Shown here in pieces: positions 29,891-39,514 of a DNA stretch of 64,000 nucleotides. The stretch covers positions 4,604,615-4,668,614 of the forward strand of contig NZ_JWJG01000028.1 in assembly GCF_000818395.1 (NCBI RefSeq), in the 5' to 3' direction. The position numbers and the translations under genes are program-made. The notes beneath the pieces are model-generated. The model saw nothing but the letters and a program-made list of their open reading frames with translations. It had not been told where the DNA came from and did no database searches. Each line of letters begins with the position of its first letter. The stretch's first letter is position 1. This DNA is from Noviherbaspirillum autotrophicum (GTDB lineage Bacteria; Pseudomonadota; Gammaproteobacteria; Burkholderiales; Burkholderiaceae_D).

Positions 29891-31648
29891 TCAAACCGCG
29901 CCGGCCTGATTGAGCTGATTGACGGCCTCGGCAATCGCCATCGGGTCGAACGAGCGCAGGATCTTCTTCACCGACGGAGTGATCTCGTTGAGGTCGCTGT
30001 TCAGGATTTCATGCTTGACCGCCAGCAGCTGGGTCGGGTGCATCGAAAACTCGCGTAGCCCCATGCCGAGCAAAAGCCGCGTCAGCTTCATGTCGCCGGC
30101 CATCTCGCCGCATACCGCCACCGGAATGCCCGCCTTGGTGGCAATCGAAATCGTAGACGCCAGCAGGTACAGCACCGCCGGATGCAGCGGGTTGTACAGG
30201 TGCGCCACCTCGTGGTCGGCACGATCGATCGCCAGCGTATACTGAATCAGGTCGTTGGTGCCAATCGACAGGAAATCCATCTTCTTGACGAACATCGGCA
30301 AGGTCAGCGCCGCCGCGGGAATCTCGATCATCGCGCCAATCGGAATGAGCGGATCGAACTTCTTGCCGGCGTCGCGCAGCTGCGCCTTGGCCTGCTCGAT
30401 CATCGCCAGGCTCTGGTCGATCTCGAACGCGTGCGCCAGCATCGGGATCAGAAGCTTGACCGGACCGTAGGCGGAGGCACGCAAAATCGCTCGCAGCTGC
30501 GCCAGGAACATCTGCGGCTCGGCCAGGCAAAAGCGGATCGCGCGCAGGCCCAGCGCCGGATTGAGCGAAGTCTGCTCGGCCATGTCGAGCGGCTTGTCTG
30601 CGCCGATGTCGAGCGTGCGGATGGTGACCGGACGTCCCTTCATCGCCGCCACGGCCTGGCGATAGGACTCGAACTGCTCGTCCTCGGACGGCAGCTTGTT
30701 GACGAAACCGGCGCGGCCCATGAACAGGTATTCGGAACGGAACAGGCCGACGCCCATGGCGCCCGCCTCCATCGCCGCGGTGCAATCCTCCGGTAATTCG
30801 ATATTCGCCAAGAGGGTAATTTCGGTGCCATCCTTGGTCACCGCCGGCATCTTTTTCAGCTTGCCGAGCTTCTTGCGCTCGCGCAGCAGGCGCGCCTGGC
30901 GCTCGCGGTACTGCTCCAGTACGGCCGGCGTAGGGTCGACGATCACGACGCCGGCGTCGCCGTCGATGATCACCCAGTCATCCTGCCGGATCAGCATCGA
31001 CGCGTTATACATGCCAACCACGGCCGGAATGTCGAGGCTGCGCGCGACGATGGCGGTATGCGAATTCTGGCCGCCGAGATCGGTGACGAAACCGCCGAAA
31101 GCGCGGTCCTTGAAGCGCAGCATGTCGGCCGGCGAGATGTCGTGCGCGACGACGATCATGCGACCGGCGCCCTCGCTGCCGTCCCCGGCCGGCAAGGCGT
31201 TGGCGCTGCCGGTCAACACCTTCAGCACGCGCTCGCCGACCTGCTGGATGTCGGACTTGCGTTCGCGCAAGTAGGCATCCTCGATTTCATCGAACTGCGC
31301 CGACAATTCGTCGATTTGCGTCAGCAGCGCCCATTCGGCGTTGTAGAAGCGCGTGCGGATGATATCGAGCGGTACTTCGGCGATCATCGGGTCCGACAGG
31401 ATCAGCGCATGTACGTCGATGAACGCGCCCAGTTCGGCCGGCGAATCCTTCGGCAGATCGTTCCAGATGGTTTGCAGCTCTTTATGGACGGTCGCGATCG
31501 CCTTTTGCAGGCGCTGCACTTCGGCTTCGACCTGCTCCTGCGGAATCAGGTAATGCTTGACGTCGAGCGCGGCTGGCGCCAGGAGGTGCGCGCGGCCGAT
31601 CGCGATCCCGCGCGAAACGGGGATGCCATGGAGCGTGAAAGAGGCCAT
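29891..31648 (-). CDS. ptsI: PTS enzyme I (phosphoenolpyruvate-protein phosphotransferase)
   Basis: Autophosphorylates with PEP and passes phosphate to HPr. The 585-aa protein has the phosphohistidine motif GGQNSHTAIVARSLDIPAVVG, the PEP-binding region LFRSEYLFMGR, RTLDIGADKPL, GAMIEIPAAALT, DFLSIGTNDLIQYT and the catalytic cysteine in PVAVCGEMAGD. Operon with ptsH (15 bases) and an EIIA gene; no EIIB or EIIC is nearby. Confidence 0.97.
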   Translation of the reverse strand: MASFTLHGIPVSRGIAIGRAHLLAPAALDVKHYLIPQEQVEAEVQRLQKAIATVHKELQTIWNDLPKDSPAELGAFIDVHALILSDPMIAEVPLDIIRTRFYNAEWALLTQIDELSAQFDEIEDAYLRERKSDIQQVGERVLKVLTGSANALPAGDGSEGAGRMIVVAHDISPADMLRFKDRAFGGFVTDLGGQNSHTAIVARSLDIPAVVGMYNASMLIRQDDWVIIDGDAGVVIVDPTPAVLEQYRERQARLLRERKKLGKLKKMPAVTKDGTEITLLANIELPEDCTAAMEAGAMGVGLFRSEYLFMGRAGFVNKLPSEDEQFESYRQAVAAMKGRPVTIRTLDIGADKPLDMAEQTSLNPALGLRAIRFCLAEPQMFLAQLRAILRASAYGPVKLLIPMLAHAFEIDQSLAMIEQAKAQLRDAGKKFDPLIPIGAMIEIPAAALTLPMFVKKMDFLSIGTNDLIQYTLAIDRADHEVAHLYNPLHPAVLYLLASTISIATKAGIPVAVCGEMAGDMKLTRLLLGMGLREFSMHPTQLLAVKHEILNSDLNEITPSVKKILRSFDPMAIAEAVNQLNQAGAV

Positions 31649-31663
31649 CGATCTTCGCCTGGA

Positions 31664-31933
31664 TTATTCGCCTTCGCCGAACTTATTCTGGATCAGCTCG
31701 ACGAGCGCGTCAAAGCACGCCTTTTCGTCGGCGCCGTCGGTTTCCAGAATGACCTTTGCTCCCTTGCCTGCGGCCAGCATCATCACGCCCATGATGGACT
31801 TGGCATTGACGCGCCGCGCATTGCGGGTCATCCAGACCTCGCTCTGGAATTTCGCCGCCAGCTGGGTCAGCTTGGCGGAGGCGCGCGCATGCAGTCCGAG
31901 CTTGTTTACGATTTCGATTTCTTGTTGAATCAT
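31664..31933 (-). CDS. ptsH: PTS phosphocarrier HPr
   Basis: An 89-aa HPr with the phosphorylated histidine in NKLGLHARASAKL and the regulatory serine region in NAKSIMGVMMLAAGKG, matching HPr/NPr proteins. It receives phosphate from enzyme I (encoded next) and gives it to EIIA. It begins 12 bases after the EIIA stop. Confidence 0.96.
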   Translation of the reverse strand: MIQQEIEIVNKLGLHARASAKLTQLAAKFQSEVWMTRNARRVNAKSIMGVMMLAAGKGAKVILETDGADEKACFDALVELIQNKFGEGE

Positions 31934-31944
31934 GTTTGAAATTA

Positions 31945-32352
31945 TTAGTTTGGCCCGAGGCGGACGCGATTGTCGACCCTGACCGCGCCGCTCTGGCCGC
32001 CGGCCAGCGCCATTTCCACCACGACGTCGAGCGTGTCGTTACGGTAAGTCAGCGCCCGCAGCAGCATCGGCAGGCTGATACCGGCAATCACTTCAACATG
32101 ACCGGGATCGCCCAGGCGCAGCGTGCAGTTGCAAGGCGTGCCACCCATGACGTCGGTAATCACCAAGACGCCCGAGCCGTCGTCCAGGCGGGCGATCGCT
32201 TCCTTGGCCAGGCGATTGACCTCGGCCGTATCCTGGTCGGCCGTCACGTCGATCGATTCCATTCTTTCCGGGCGAGCGCGAAACACATGGGTCGCCGCGT
32301 CAATAAAGGCGTTACCCAACGGTGCATGCGTCAAGAGAAGAATGCCAATCAT
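31945..32352 (-). CDS. PTS EIIA component, mannose/fructose-sorbose family
   Basis: A 135-aa EIIA-Man domain: the phosphohistidine is in GILLLTHAPLGNAF at the start, followed by VLVITDVMGGTPCN and HVEVIAGISLPMLLRAL. Without EIIB, EIIC or EIID genes in view it probably has a regulatory role, as known for the similar stand-alone sets in other betaproteobacteria. First gene of the EIIA-ptsH-ptsI operon. Confidence 0.94.
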   Translation of the reverse strand: MIGILLLTHAPLGNAFIDAATHVFRARPERMESIDVTADQDTAEVNRLAKEAIARLDDGSGVLVITDVMGGTPCNCTLRLGDPGHVEVIAGISLPMLLRALTYRNDTLDVVVEMALAGGQSGAVRVDNRVRLGPN

Positions 32353-32428
32353 GGTCTTCGGTACCCGGAATGATCAAGCGGGAATAAACAGAACGGTGTC
32401 CCCAAACAAAAGCGGTCTATCCTTTTAT

Positions 32429-32450
32429 CCTGCGCGGCTTGCCGCGCAGG
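32429..32450 (-). terminator. GC-rich hairpin after gshB
   Basis: CCTGCGCGG (32429-32437) and CCGCGCAGG (32442-32450) form a 9-bp stem with a CTTG loop, 5 bases beyond the gshB stop. The trailing minus-strand sequence is A-rich with few Ts, so efficiency is uncertain. Confidence 0.55.
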
Positions 32451-32455
32451 TTATT

Positions 32456-33397
32456 TTATGTGCACTGCTTTTCCAGCGCATCGACGAACATGGCCGCGAC
32501 GTTAAAGCCGGTCTGTTGCGCGATTTCCTGGAAACAGGTGGGGCTAGTGACGTTAATTTCCGTCAAGTAATCCCCAATAACATCCAATCCTACCAGCAAT
32601 AAGCCGCGCTTCAAAAGAATTGGCGCAAGCGTTTCGCCGATTTCCCGGTCGCGCGCCGAAATCGGTTGCGCTACGCCGAGGCCGCCGACGGCCAGATTGC
32701 CACGCACTTCGCCCCCCTGAGGGATGCGCGCCAGACAGAATGGCGCGACTGCGCCGCCGATCAGCAGCACCCGTTTGTCGCCCTGTGCGATTTCGGGGAT
32801 GAAGCGCTGCACCATGATGGTATGCGCGCCGTTGGCGGTGAGCGTTTCGACAATCGAACCGAGATTGAGGCCGTCTTCCTTGACACGGAAAATGCCGATG
32901 CCGCCCATGCCGTCCAGCGGCTTGAGGATGATGTCCCTGTGCTCGTGGTGGAAGGCGCGCACCCGGGAGGCATCGCTGGTGACCAGGGTCGGCGAGATGA
33001 ATTGCGCGAATTCGGTGATCGCCATTTTCTCGTTATGGCTGCGGATCGCCTCCGGCCGGTTGAGGATGCGCGCGCCCTGCCGCTCCGCCAGTTCGAGCAA
33101 GTACGTGGCGTAGATGTACTCCATGTTGAACGGCGGGTCCTTGCGCACCATGACCGCATCGAATTCGTGCAACTGCACCGGCCGTGCCGCCTCGGCCCGG
33201 TACCAATCCTTGAGGTCGCCGGTGATCGTGATGCGCGCGACATTGGCGAGCACCTTGCCGCTCTCGAACGCCATGTCGCGCTGCTCGAAGGCATAAATCT
33301 CGTGGCTGCGGCGCGCCGCCTCGGCCATCATTGCGTAGGTCGTGTCCTTGTAGGTCTTGAAATGGTCGAGCGGGTCGGCCAGGAAGGCGAATTTCAT
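32456..33397 (-). CDS. gshB: Glutathione synthase
   Basis: Joins glycine to gamma-glutamylcysteine. The 313-aa ATP-grasp protein starts MKFAFLADPLDHFKTYKDTT, and has VMVRKDPPFNMEYIYATYLLE, IILKPLDGMGGIGIFRV (ATP-binding), GDKRVLLIGG and the closing EINVTSPTCFQEI. The ATG at 33397 is where homology begins; the open frame upstream overlaps gshA. It follows gshA by 10 bases. Confidence 0.97.
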   Translation of the reverse strand: MKFAFLADPLDHFKTYKDTTYAMMAEAARRSHEIYAFEQRDMAFESGKVLANVARITITGDLKDWYRAEAARPVQLHEFDAVMVRKDPPFNMEYIYATYLLELAERQGARILNRPEAIRSHNEKMAITEFAQFISPTLVTSDASRVRAFHHEHRDIILKPLDGMGGIGIFRVKEDGLNLGSIVETLTANGAHTIMVQRFIPEIAQGDKRVLLIGGAVAPFCLARIPQGGEVRGNLAVGGLGVAQPISARDREIGETLAPILLKRGLLLVGLDVIGDYLTEINVTSPTCFQEIAQQTGFNVAAMFVDALEKQCT

Positions 33398-33407
33398 GAG
33401 ACAGGGC

Positions 33408-34706
33408 CTAGTAAATTTCCGGATTCGGGTCGGTCTTTTCCAGCTCGATCGATGCCGCCAGCAAGGCCAGGCGCGCCACCACGCCGTACATGTAGAAACG
33501 GTTCGGCGCGGCGGTGCCGGGCTTGGCGCCCAAGTCGGGTAGCGCATGTTGCTGCGCGAATGCCAGCGGCACGAAATGCGCGCCCGGAGAATTCAGGTTC
33601 TCGTCGACACCGCGCTCGGCATGCACGCGGTAAAAGCCGCCGACGACGTAGCGGTCGATCATGTAGACCACCGGCTCGGCCACCGCATCGTTGATGTGCT
33701 CGAAGGTATGCACGCCTTCCTGGATGATCACATCGTTGACTTCCAGCCCCTCCTTCACCACCGACATCTTGTTGCGCTGCTTGCGGTTCAGGTCCTTCAC
33801 CTCGCTGGCGTCCTTGACCGTCATGATGCCCATGCCGTAGGTGCCGGCGTCGGCTTTCACGATCACGAACGGCGTTTCCTTGATCCCGTATTCCTTGTAC
33901 TTCTTGCGGATCTTGGCCAGCAGCGTGTCGACGCTGGCGGCGAGGCAATCCTCGCCGGTGCGCTCCTGGAAATTGATCTGACTGCACTTGGCGAAATAGG
34001 GATTGAGCATCCAGCCGTCGACATCGATCAGCTTGGCGAATTTCTTGACCACCTCATCGTAGGCCGCGAAGTGGTTGGTCTTGCGGCGCACCGTCCAGCC
34101 AGCATGCAGCGGCGGCAAGAGATTTTGTTCCGGCAGGTTTTCCAAGATCTTCGGAATACCGGACGACAAATCGTTATTGAGCAGGATCGTGCACGGATCG
34201 AAGTTCTTCAAGCCGAGGCGGCGGCCGTTGGGCGAGCGCTCCAATGGTTCGAGCGTCAATACGGTGCCGTCCGGCAGCTCGATATTGGTTGGCTCCTTCA
34301 CCTCGTCCGACAGCGACCCGAGCCGCACATTCAGGCCGGTCTGGCGGAAGATCTGGATCAGGCGCGCGACATTCTGCAGGTAGAACGTATTGCGGGTGTG
34401 TTTTTCCGGAATCAGGAGCAGGTTCTTGGCGTCCGGACAATATTTTTCAATCGCCGCCATTGCCGCCTGCACGGCCAGCGGCAGCATCTCGGAAGACAGG
34501 TTGTTGAAGCCGCCCGGGAACAGGTTGGTATCGACCGGCGCCAGCTTGAAGCCAGCATTGCGCAAGTCCACCGAACAGTAAAACGGCGGGGTATGTTCTT
34601 GCCATTCGAGCCGGAACCAGCGCTCGATGGCCGGCGTCGCATTGAGAATCTTCTTTTCGAGGTCAAGTAGCGGGCCATTCAGGGCCGTGACGAGGTGCGG
34701 AACCAT
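33408..34706 (-). CDS. gshA: Glutamate-cysteine ligase, proteobacterial GshA type
   Basis: First step of glutathione synthesis. The 432-aa protein matches the gshA type first seen in acidithiobacilli and common in betaproteobacteria, not the enteric type: IERWFRLEWQEHTPPFYCSVDLRNAGFKLAPVD near the start (metal and substrate region), FPGGFNNL, FVIVKADAGTYGMGIM and HAERGVDENLNSPGA. It is followed by gshB, making a complete glutathione operon. Confidence 0.94.
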   Translation of the reverse strand: MVPHLVTALNGPLLDLEKKILNATPAIERWFRLEWQEHTPPFYCSVDLRNAGFKLAPVDTNLFPGGFNNLSSEMLPLAVQAAMAAIEKYCPDAKNLLLIPEKHTRNTFYLQNVARLIQIFRQTGLNVRLGSLSDEVKEPTNIELPDGTVLTLEPLERSPNGRRLGLKNFDPCTILLNNDLSSGIPKILENLPEQNLLPPLHAGWTVRRKTNHFAAYDEVVKKFAKLIDVDGWMLNPYFAKCSQINFQERTGEDCLAASVDTLLAKIRKKYKEYGIKETPFVIVKADAGTYGMGIMTVKDASEVKDLNRKQRNKMSVVKEGLEVNDVIIQEGVHTFEHINDAVAEPVVYMIDRYVVGGFYRVHAERGVDENLNSPGAHFVPLAFAQQHALPDLGAKPGTAAPNRFYMYGVVARLALLAASIELEKTDPNPEIY

Positions 34707-34944
34707 ATAAACCTTAAAGGTATAAGCATATTTGCAAGAGGATTGACGCTGATTCTAACGGCAATCCCTGTCTTGCGTCTGCCGGATGTTGTAATGGATA
34801 CGCCGAGGCGATGGATTTCATTTCACAGATGACAATAGATTCATCGCTCGGATCTGGGCCTTTTCCAGATCAGGGCAAATCGGGCAATTTAAAGGGGAAA
34901 ACGCGTTGCTTGGCCGGCATCCCGCGCTGCGGTGCGACAGGACG

Positions 34945-34971
34945 AAAAAAAAAGCGCCTCTTGCGAGGCGC
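34945..34971 (-). terminator. Intrinsic terminator after amtB
   Basis: GCGCCTC and GAGGCGC (34954-34960, 34965-34971) form a 7-bp stem with a TTGC loop, and the minus strand continues with nine Ts (A-run 34945-34953). A textbook terminator for the porin-glnK-amtB operon, in an otherwise gene-free stretch of about 310 bases between gshA and amtB. Confidence 0.9.
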
Positions 34972-35018
34972 CTTGTCATCCGCCGCAGCGGATGGGGAAT
35001 GCTGTGCGATCCGAAAAA

Positions 35019-36530
35019 TCAGCCGTGATAAGCGGATTCGCCGTGGGCGGTGATATCCAAGCCTTCGCGCTCCTGCTCTTCCGGCACGCGCATGCCAATT
35101 AGCAAGTCGACCAGCTTGTATGCCACCAGGGACACCAGGCCAGACCAGATGATCGTCGTGATCACGCCTTGGAACTGGACCCAGACCTGGCCCGCGATCG
35201 AATACGGTTCGGACGACATCTTGTTGGCCACGTAATCGAAGATGCCCTGGCCGCCGAGCGACGGCGATGCGAACACGCCGGTCAGCAAGGCGCCCAGGAT
35301 GCCACCGACGCCGTGCACGCCGAACACGTCGAGCGAATCGTCGGCGCCGAGCAGGCGCTTCAAGCCATTGACGCCCCACAGGCAGACGACGCCGGCCAGC
35401 AAGCCCATCACCAGCGCCCCCATCGGACCGACGAAGCCGCACGCCGGGGTAATCGCCACCAAGCCGGCAACCGCGCCTGACGCGCCGCCGAGCATGGAAG
35501 GCTTGCCTTTTGCCATCCACTCGCCGAACACCCAGGACACGGTGGCGGCAGCCGTCGCCAGGAGCGTGTTGACGAAGGCCAAGGCCGCCACGTCACCGGC
35601 TTCCAGCGCGGAACCGGCGTTAAAGCCGAACCAGCCCACCCACAGCAGCGAGGCACCGACCATGGTCAGCGTCAGCGAGTGCGGCGCCATCGATTCGCGG
35701 CCGTAGCCGATACGCTTGCCGACCACGAAGGCGCCGACGATGCCGGCAACGGCCGCATTGATATGCACCACGGTACCGCCCGCGAAGTCGAGCGCGCCCT
35801 TTTGCCACAGCCAGCCCGCCTTTTCGGTAGCCGCTGCCAAGGTTGCCGCATCCGTGATCGCGTCCGGGCCGGGCCAGAACCAGACCATGTGCGCAATCGG
35901 CAGGTAGGAGAAGGTGAACCACAGCACCACGAACAGCAGCACGGCGGAGAACTTGGCGCGCTCAGCGAAGGCGCCGATGATCAGGCCGCAGGTAATCGCC
36001 GCGAAGGTCGCCTGGAACGCCACGAACACGAACTCCGGAATCACCACGCCCTTGCTGAAGGTCGCGGCAGTGGCGAACGATCCCTTGGCCGGATCCCAGA
36101 TGCCGTTCAGGAACAGGCGATCGAACTTGCCGATGAACGCGCCGCCTTCGGTAAACGCCAGCGAATAGCCGTAGATACACCACAGCACGATGATCAGCGC
36201 AAAGATCATGAATACCTGCATCAGGATCGACAGCATGTTCTTCGAGCGCACCAGGCCGCCGTAGAACAAAGCCAGGCCCGGGATCGTCATCAGGATCACG
36301 AGCAGGGTCGCCACCATCATCCAGGCGGTATCGCCCTTGTTGGGCGTCGGTGCCGGTGCAGCAGCCGCAGGAGCCGCGTCGCTGGCCGCAGGTGCTGCCG
36401 CGGCGGCAGGTGCGTCTACGGAAGCGGCTGCGGATGCCGCCGGCGCGTCAGCGGCGGTGGCAGGCAACGAAACGCCCACTGCAAACAGCAGGGCGCCGGC
36501 TGCCAGGAAGCTTGCCAATCGTCTCATCAT
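35019..36530 (-). CDS. amtB: Ammonium transporter AmtB
   Basis: A 503-aa transporter: signal peptide, a roughly 50-residue Ala-rich leader, then eleven hydrophobic segments with family stretches DTAWMMVATLLVILMTIPGLALFYGGLVR, AFAERAKFSAVLLF, WFGFNAGSALEAGD and GASGAVAGLVAITPACGFV, and VFGVHGVGGILGALLTG with the pore histidine. The ATG at 36530 follows GGAGAA with good spacing. It lies 10 bases after glnK, the classic pair in which uridylylation-dependent GlnK gates AmtB. Confidence 0.96.
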   Translation of the reverse strand: MMRRLASFLAAGALLFAVGVSLPATAADAPAASAAASVDAPAAAAAPAASDAAPAAAAPAPTPNKGDTAWMMVATLLVILMTIPGLALFYGGLVRSKNMLSILMQVFMIFALIIVLWCIYGYSLAFTEGGAFIGKFDRLFLNGIWDPAKGSFATAATFSKGVVIPEFVFVAFQATFAAITCGLIIGAFAERAKFSAVLLFVVLWFTFSYLPIAHMVWFWPGPDAITDAATLAAATEKAGWLWQKGALDFAGGTVVHINAAVAGIVGAFVVGKRIGYGRESMAPHSLTLTMVGASLLWVGWFGFNAGSALEAGDVAALAFVNTLLATAAATVSWVFGEWMAKGKPSMLGGASGAVAGLVAITPACGFVGPMGALVMGLLAGVVCLWGVNGLKRLLGADDSLDVFGVHGVGGILGALLTGVFASPSLGGQGIFDYVANKMSSEPYSIAGQVWVQFQGVITTIIWSGLVSLVAYKLVDLLIGMRVPEEQEREGLDITAHGESAYHG

Positions 36531-36540
36531 GTCATTCTCC

Positions 36541-37616
<1,076 letters not shown>

Positions 37617-37858
37617 GGCATATCCCTTTTAGCGGTGTTGGAACGAAAAATGGGTTCTAATACGATTCGAAGGGGTATTAGCAGAACCCATGCCACCCTT
37701 TTCCTCAGGGTATGCGTTATCATTTTTTTATTTAAACGCCCCTTTCAGGCCGCGCACGCCCTCATTTAAATCAGTGCACCGGAAAACTCGCACCATCTTG
37801 AGGCGCACCATCGCAAGGCGCACCACGGACGTGCGGCACATTGACATTTGGATTCATC

Positions 37859-38101
37859 ATGAACGCAAACAACTTCTTTAATGACCTGCAAGCCAAGATC
37901 AACCAGGCGCTGGAAAACTCGCCCGCCAAAGACATTGAAAAGAATGTGAAGGCCATGCTGACCCAGGGCTTTTCCCGGCTGGATCTGGTCACGCGCGAGG
38001 AATTCGATATCCAGACCCAGGTGCTGGCCAAGACCCGCGCCAAGCTGGACGAACTGGAAAAACGCGTGGCCGAGCTGGAAGCGCAGCTGAAAACCAAGTA
38101 A
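37859..38101 (+). CDS. ubiK: Ubiquinone biosynthesis accessory factor UbiK
   Basis: An 80-aa coiled-coil protein: FFNDLQAKINQALENSPAKDIEKNVKAML followed by GFSRLDLVTREEFDIQTQVL and a leucine-zipper-like tail (LDELEKRVAELEAQL). UbiK (YqiC) helps UbiJ in aerobic ubiquinone synthesis. The ATG at 37859 begins the homology. Its stop overlaps the comM start by one base (TAATG), the usual ubiK-comM linkage. Confidence 0.93.
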   Translation: MNANNFFNDLQAKINQALENSPAKDIEKNVKAMLTQGFSRLDLVTREEFDIQTQVLAKTRAKLDELEKRVAELEAQLKTK

Positions 38102-39048
38102 TGAGCCTCGCGGTCCTGAAAAGCCGCGCACTGGCCGGCATGCACGCGCCGGAAGTCACCGTCGAAGTGCATCTGGCGAACGGCTTGCCCTCCTTTACGA
38201 TCGTCGGCCTGCCGGAAACCGAGGTCAAGGAATCCAAGGACCGCGTGCGCGCCGCCTTGCAGAATGCGCGCTTCGAATTTCCGGCACGGCGCATCACCGT
38301 CAATCTGGCGCCGGCCGATCTGCCGAAGGAGTCGGGCCGCTTCGATTTGCCGATCGCGCTTGGCATTCTCGCCGCCTCCGGCCAGATGCCGGCCGACGAA
38401 CTGGACAAGTATGAATTCGCCGGCGAGCTGTCGCTGTCGGGCGAACTGCGGCCGATCCGCGGCGCGCTGGCGATGACTTATGCGATGCATCGCGCCAGTG
38501 ACACATCGGGCCGCGAGCGTGCCTTCATCCTGCCGCGCGCCAGCGCGGACGAAGCGGCGCTGGTCGGCGACGCCGCGGTCTTTCCGGCCGATTCGCTGCT
38601 GCAGGTCTGCGCACACTTTGCCGCCGCCGATGGCGATACTAGGCTGGCCCGGCATTACGCGCAGGCAGCCGCAGTACGGCCGGACTATCCGGATTTTGCC
38701 GACGTTAAGGGCCAGTCGCATGCCAAACGCGCACTGGAGGTGGCCGCCGCCGGCGGCCACAGCGCCCTGCTTGTCGGCCCGCCCGGTACCGGAAAATCGA
38801 TGCTGGCAGCGCGCTTTCCCGGCATTCTGCCGCCCATGACGGATGAGGAAGCGCTGGAGTCAGCAGCCGTGCAATCGCTGTCCGGCGGCTTCTCGACCGG
38901 GCGCTGGAAAGCCCGGCCTTATCGCGCGCCGCACCACACTGCGTCGGGCGTCGCGCTGGTGGGCGGCGGAGGTACGCCGCGACCGGGAGAAATCTCGCTG
39001 GCGCATCGCGGCGTGCTGTTTCTGGACGAATCCGAGATTTCGCGATGA
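38101..39048 (+). pseudogene. comM: ComM/YifB Mg-chelatase-like AAA+ protein, interrupted by the island
   Basis: The 315 codons encode the N-terminal half of ComM: MSLAVLKSRALAGMHAPEVTVEVHL, FTIVGLPETEVKESKDRVRAAL, the Walker A LLVGPPGTGKSMLAARFPGILPP, RPYRAPHHTASGVALVGGG and the start of Walker B GVLFLDE. Normal ComM continues (LPEF...) for about 190 more residues including sensor and C-terminal domains. Here SEISR-stop follows, so the ATPase is truncated. ComM is a branch-migration helicase needed for natural transformation. The missing 3' part should lie beyond the right end of the island, out of view. Confidence 0.93.
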
Positions 39049-39514
39049 GCCACCAATTTACTCAAGCCAAATATATTTAATATTCAGTCACTTAGAATAA
39101 ATTTGAACAAAGCCCTGCTGAACAACAGTAAGCTGAGAGCCGGGGCGATGACTTTATCGAGCCACTAAAAAGGCATTCTCGTGCGCTCCGATTTGTAGCA
39201 AGACTTGGAAGGTCAGATTTTCTGCCCCGTCAGATAATGCTCTGTGGGCCGTGGGAATCATCGGGTGAAATTTTGGGAAGCATTGTGGGAGATTGCCGTC
39301 TCTCCGGCGACCCTGCCTCGTCACCGCGGGCTTGTCTCCGCGATACTGCTACCACGGGCCGACCGCCTCATGAAGTTAGAAAAACGCCAATGCACCTATC
39401 CTGTCCGCCACACCCGATGTGAACTACCAGAGTGCATCTATAGATGTCGCGGTGGACGCTTGCCAAAATCTCAGGTTATGGCTCCCACTACACGATTGAA
39501 AGTAGGAACTTAAT
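39049..39514. other. Left-end region of the island, no gene seen
   Basis: About 470 bases between the comM break and the end of the recombinase operon. No convincing reading frame. The 7-mer GAGCCAC occurs in the same direction at 39047-39053 and 39159-39165, which could be recombinase-binding repeats, though a short match like this can be chance. Confidence 0.35.

Noticed and set aside
31648-31945. A complete sugar PTS
   Set aside because: Only EI, HPr and EIIA are present; no EIIB/EIIC permease gene lies nearby, so transport cannot be claimed.
39049-39514. Insertion-sequence ends or a CRISPR-like array at the island junction
   Set aside because: No terminal inverted repeats, no transposase and no regularly spaced repeats were found; only a 7-base direct match that may be chance.
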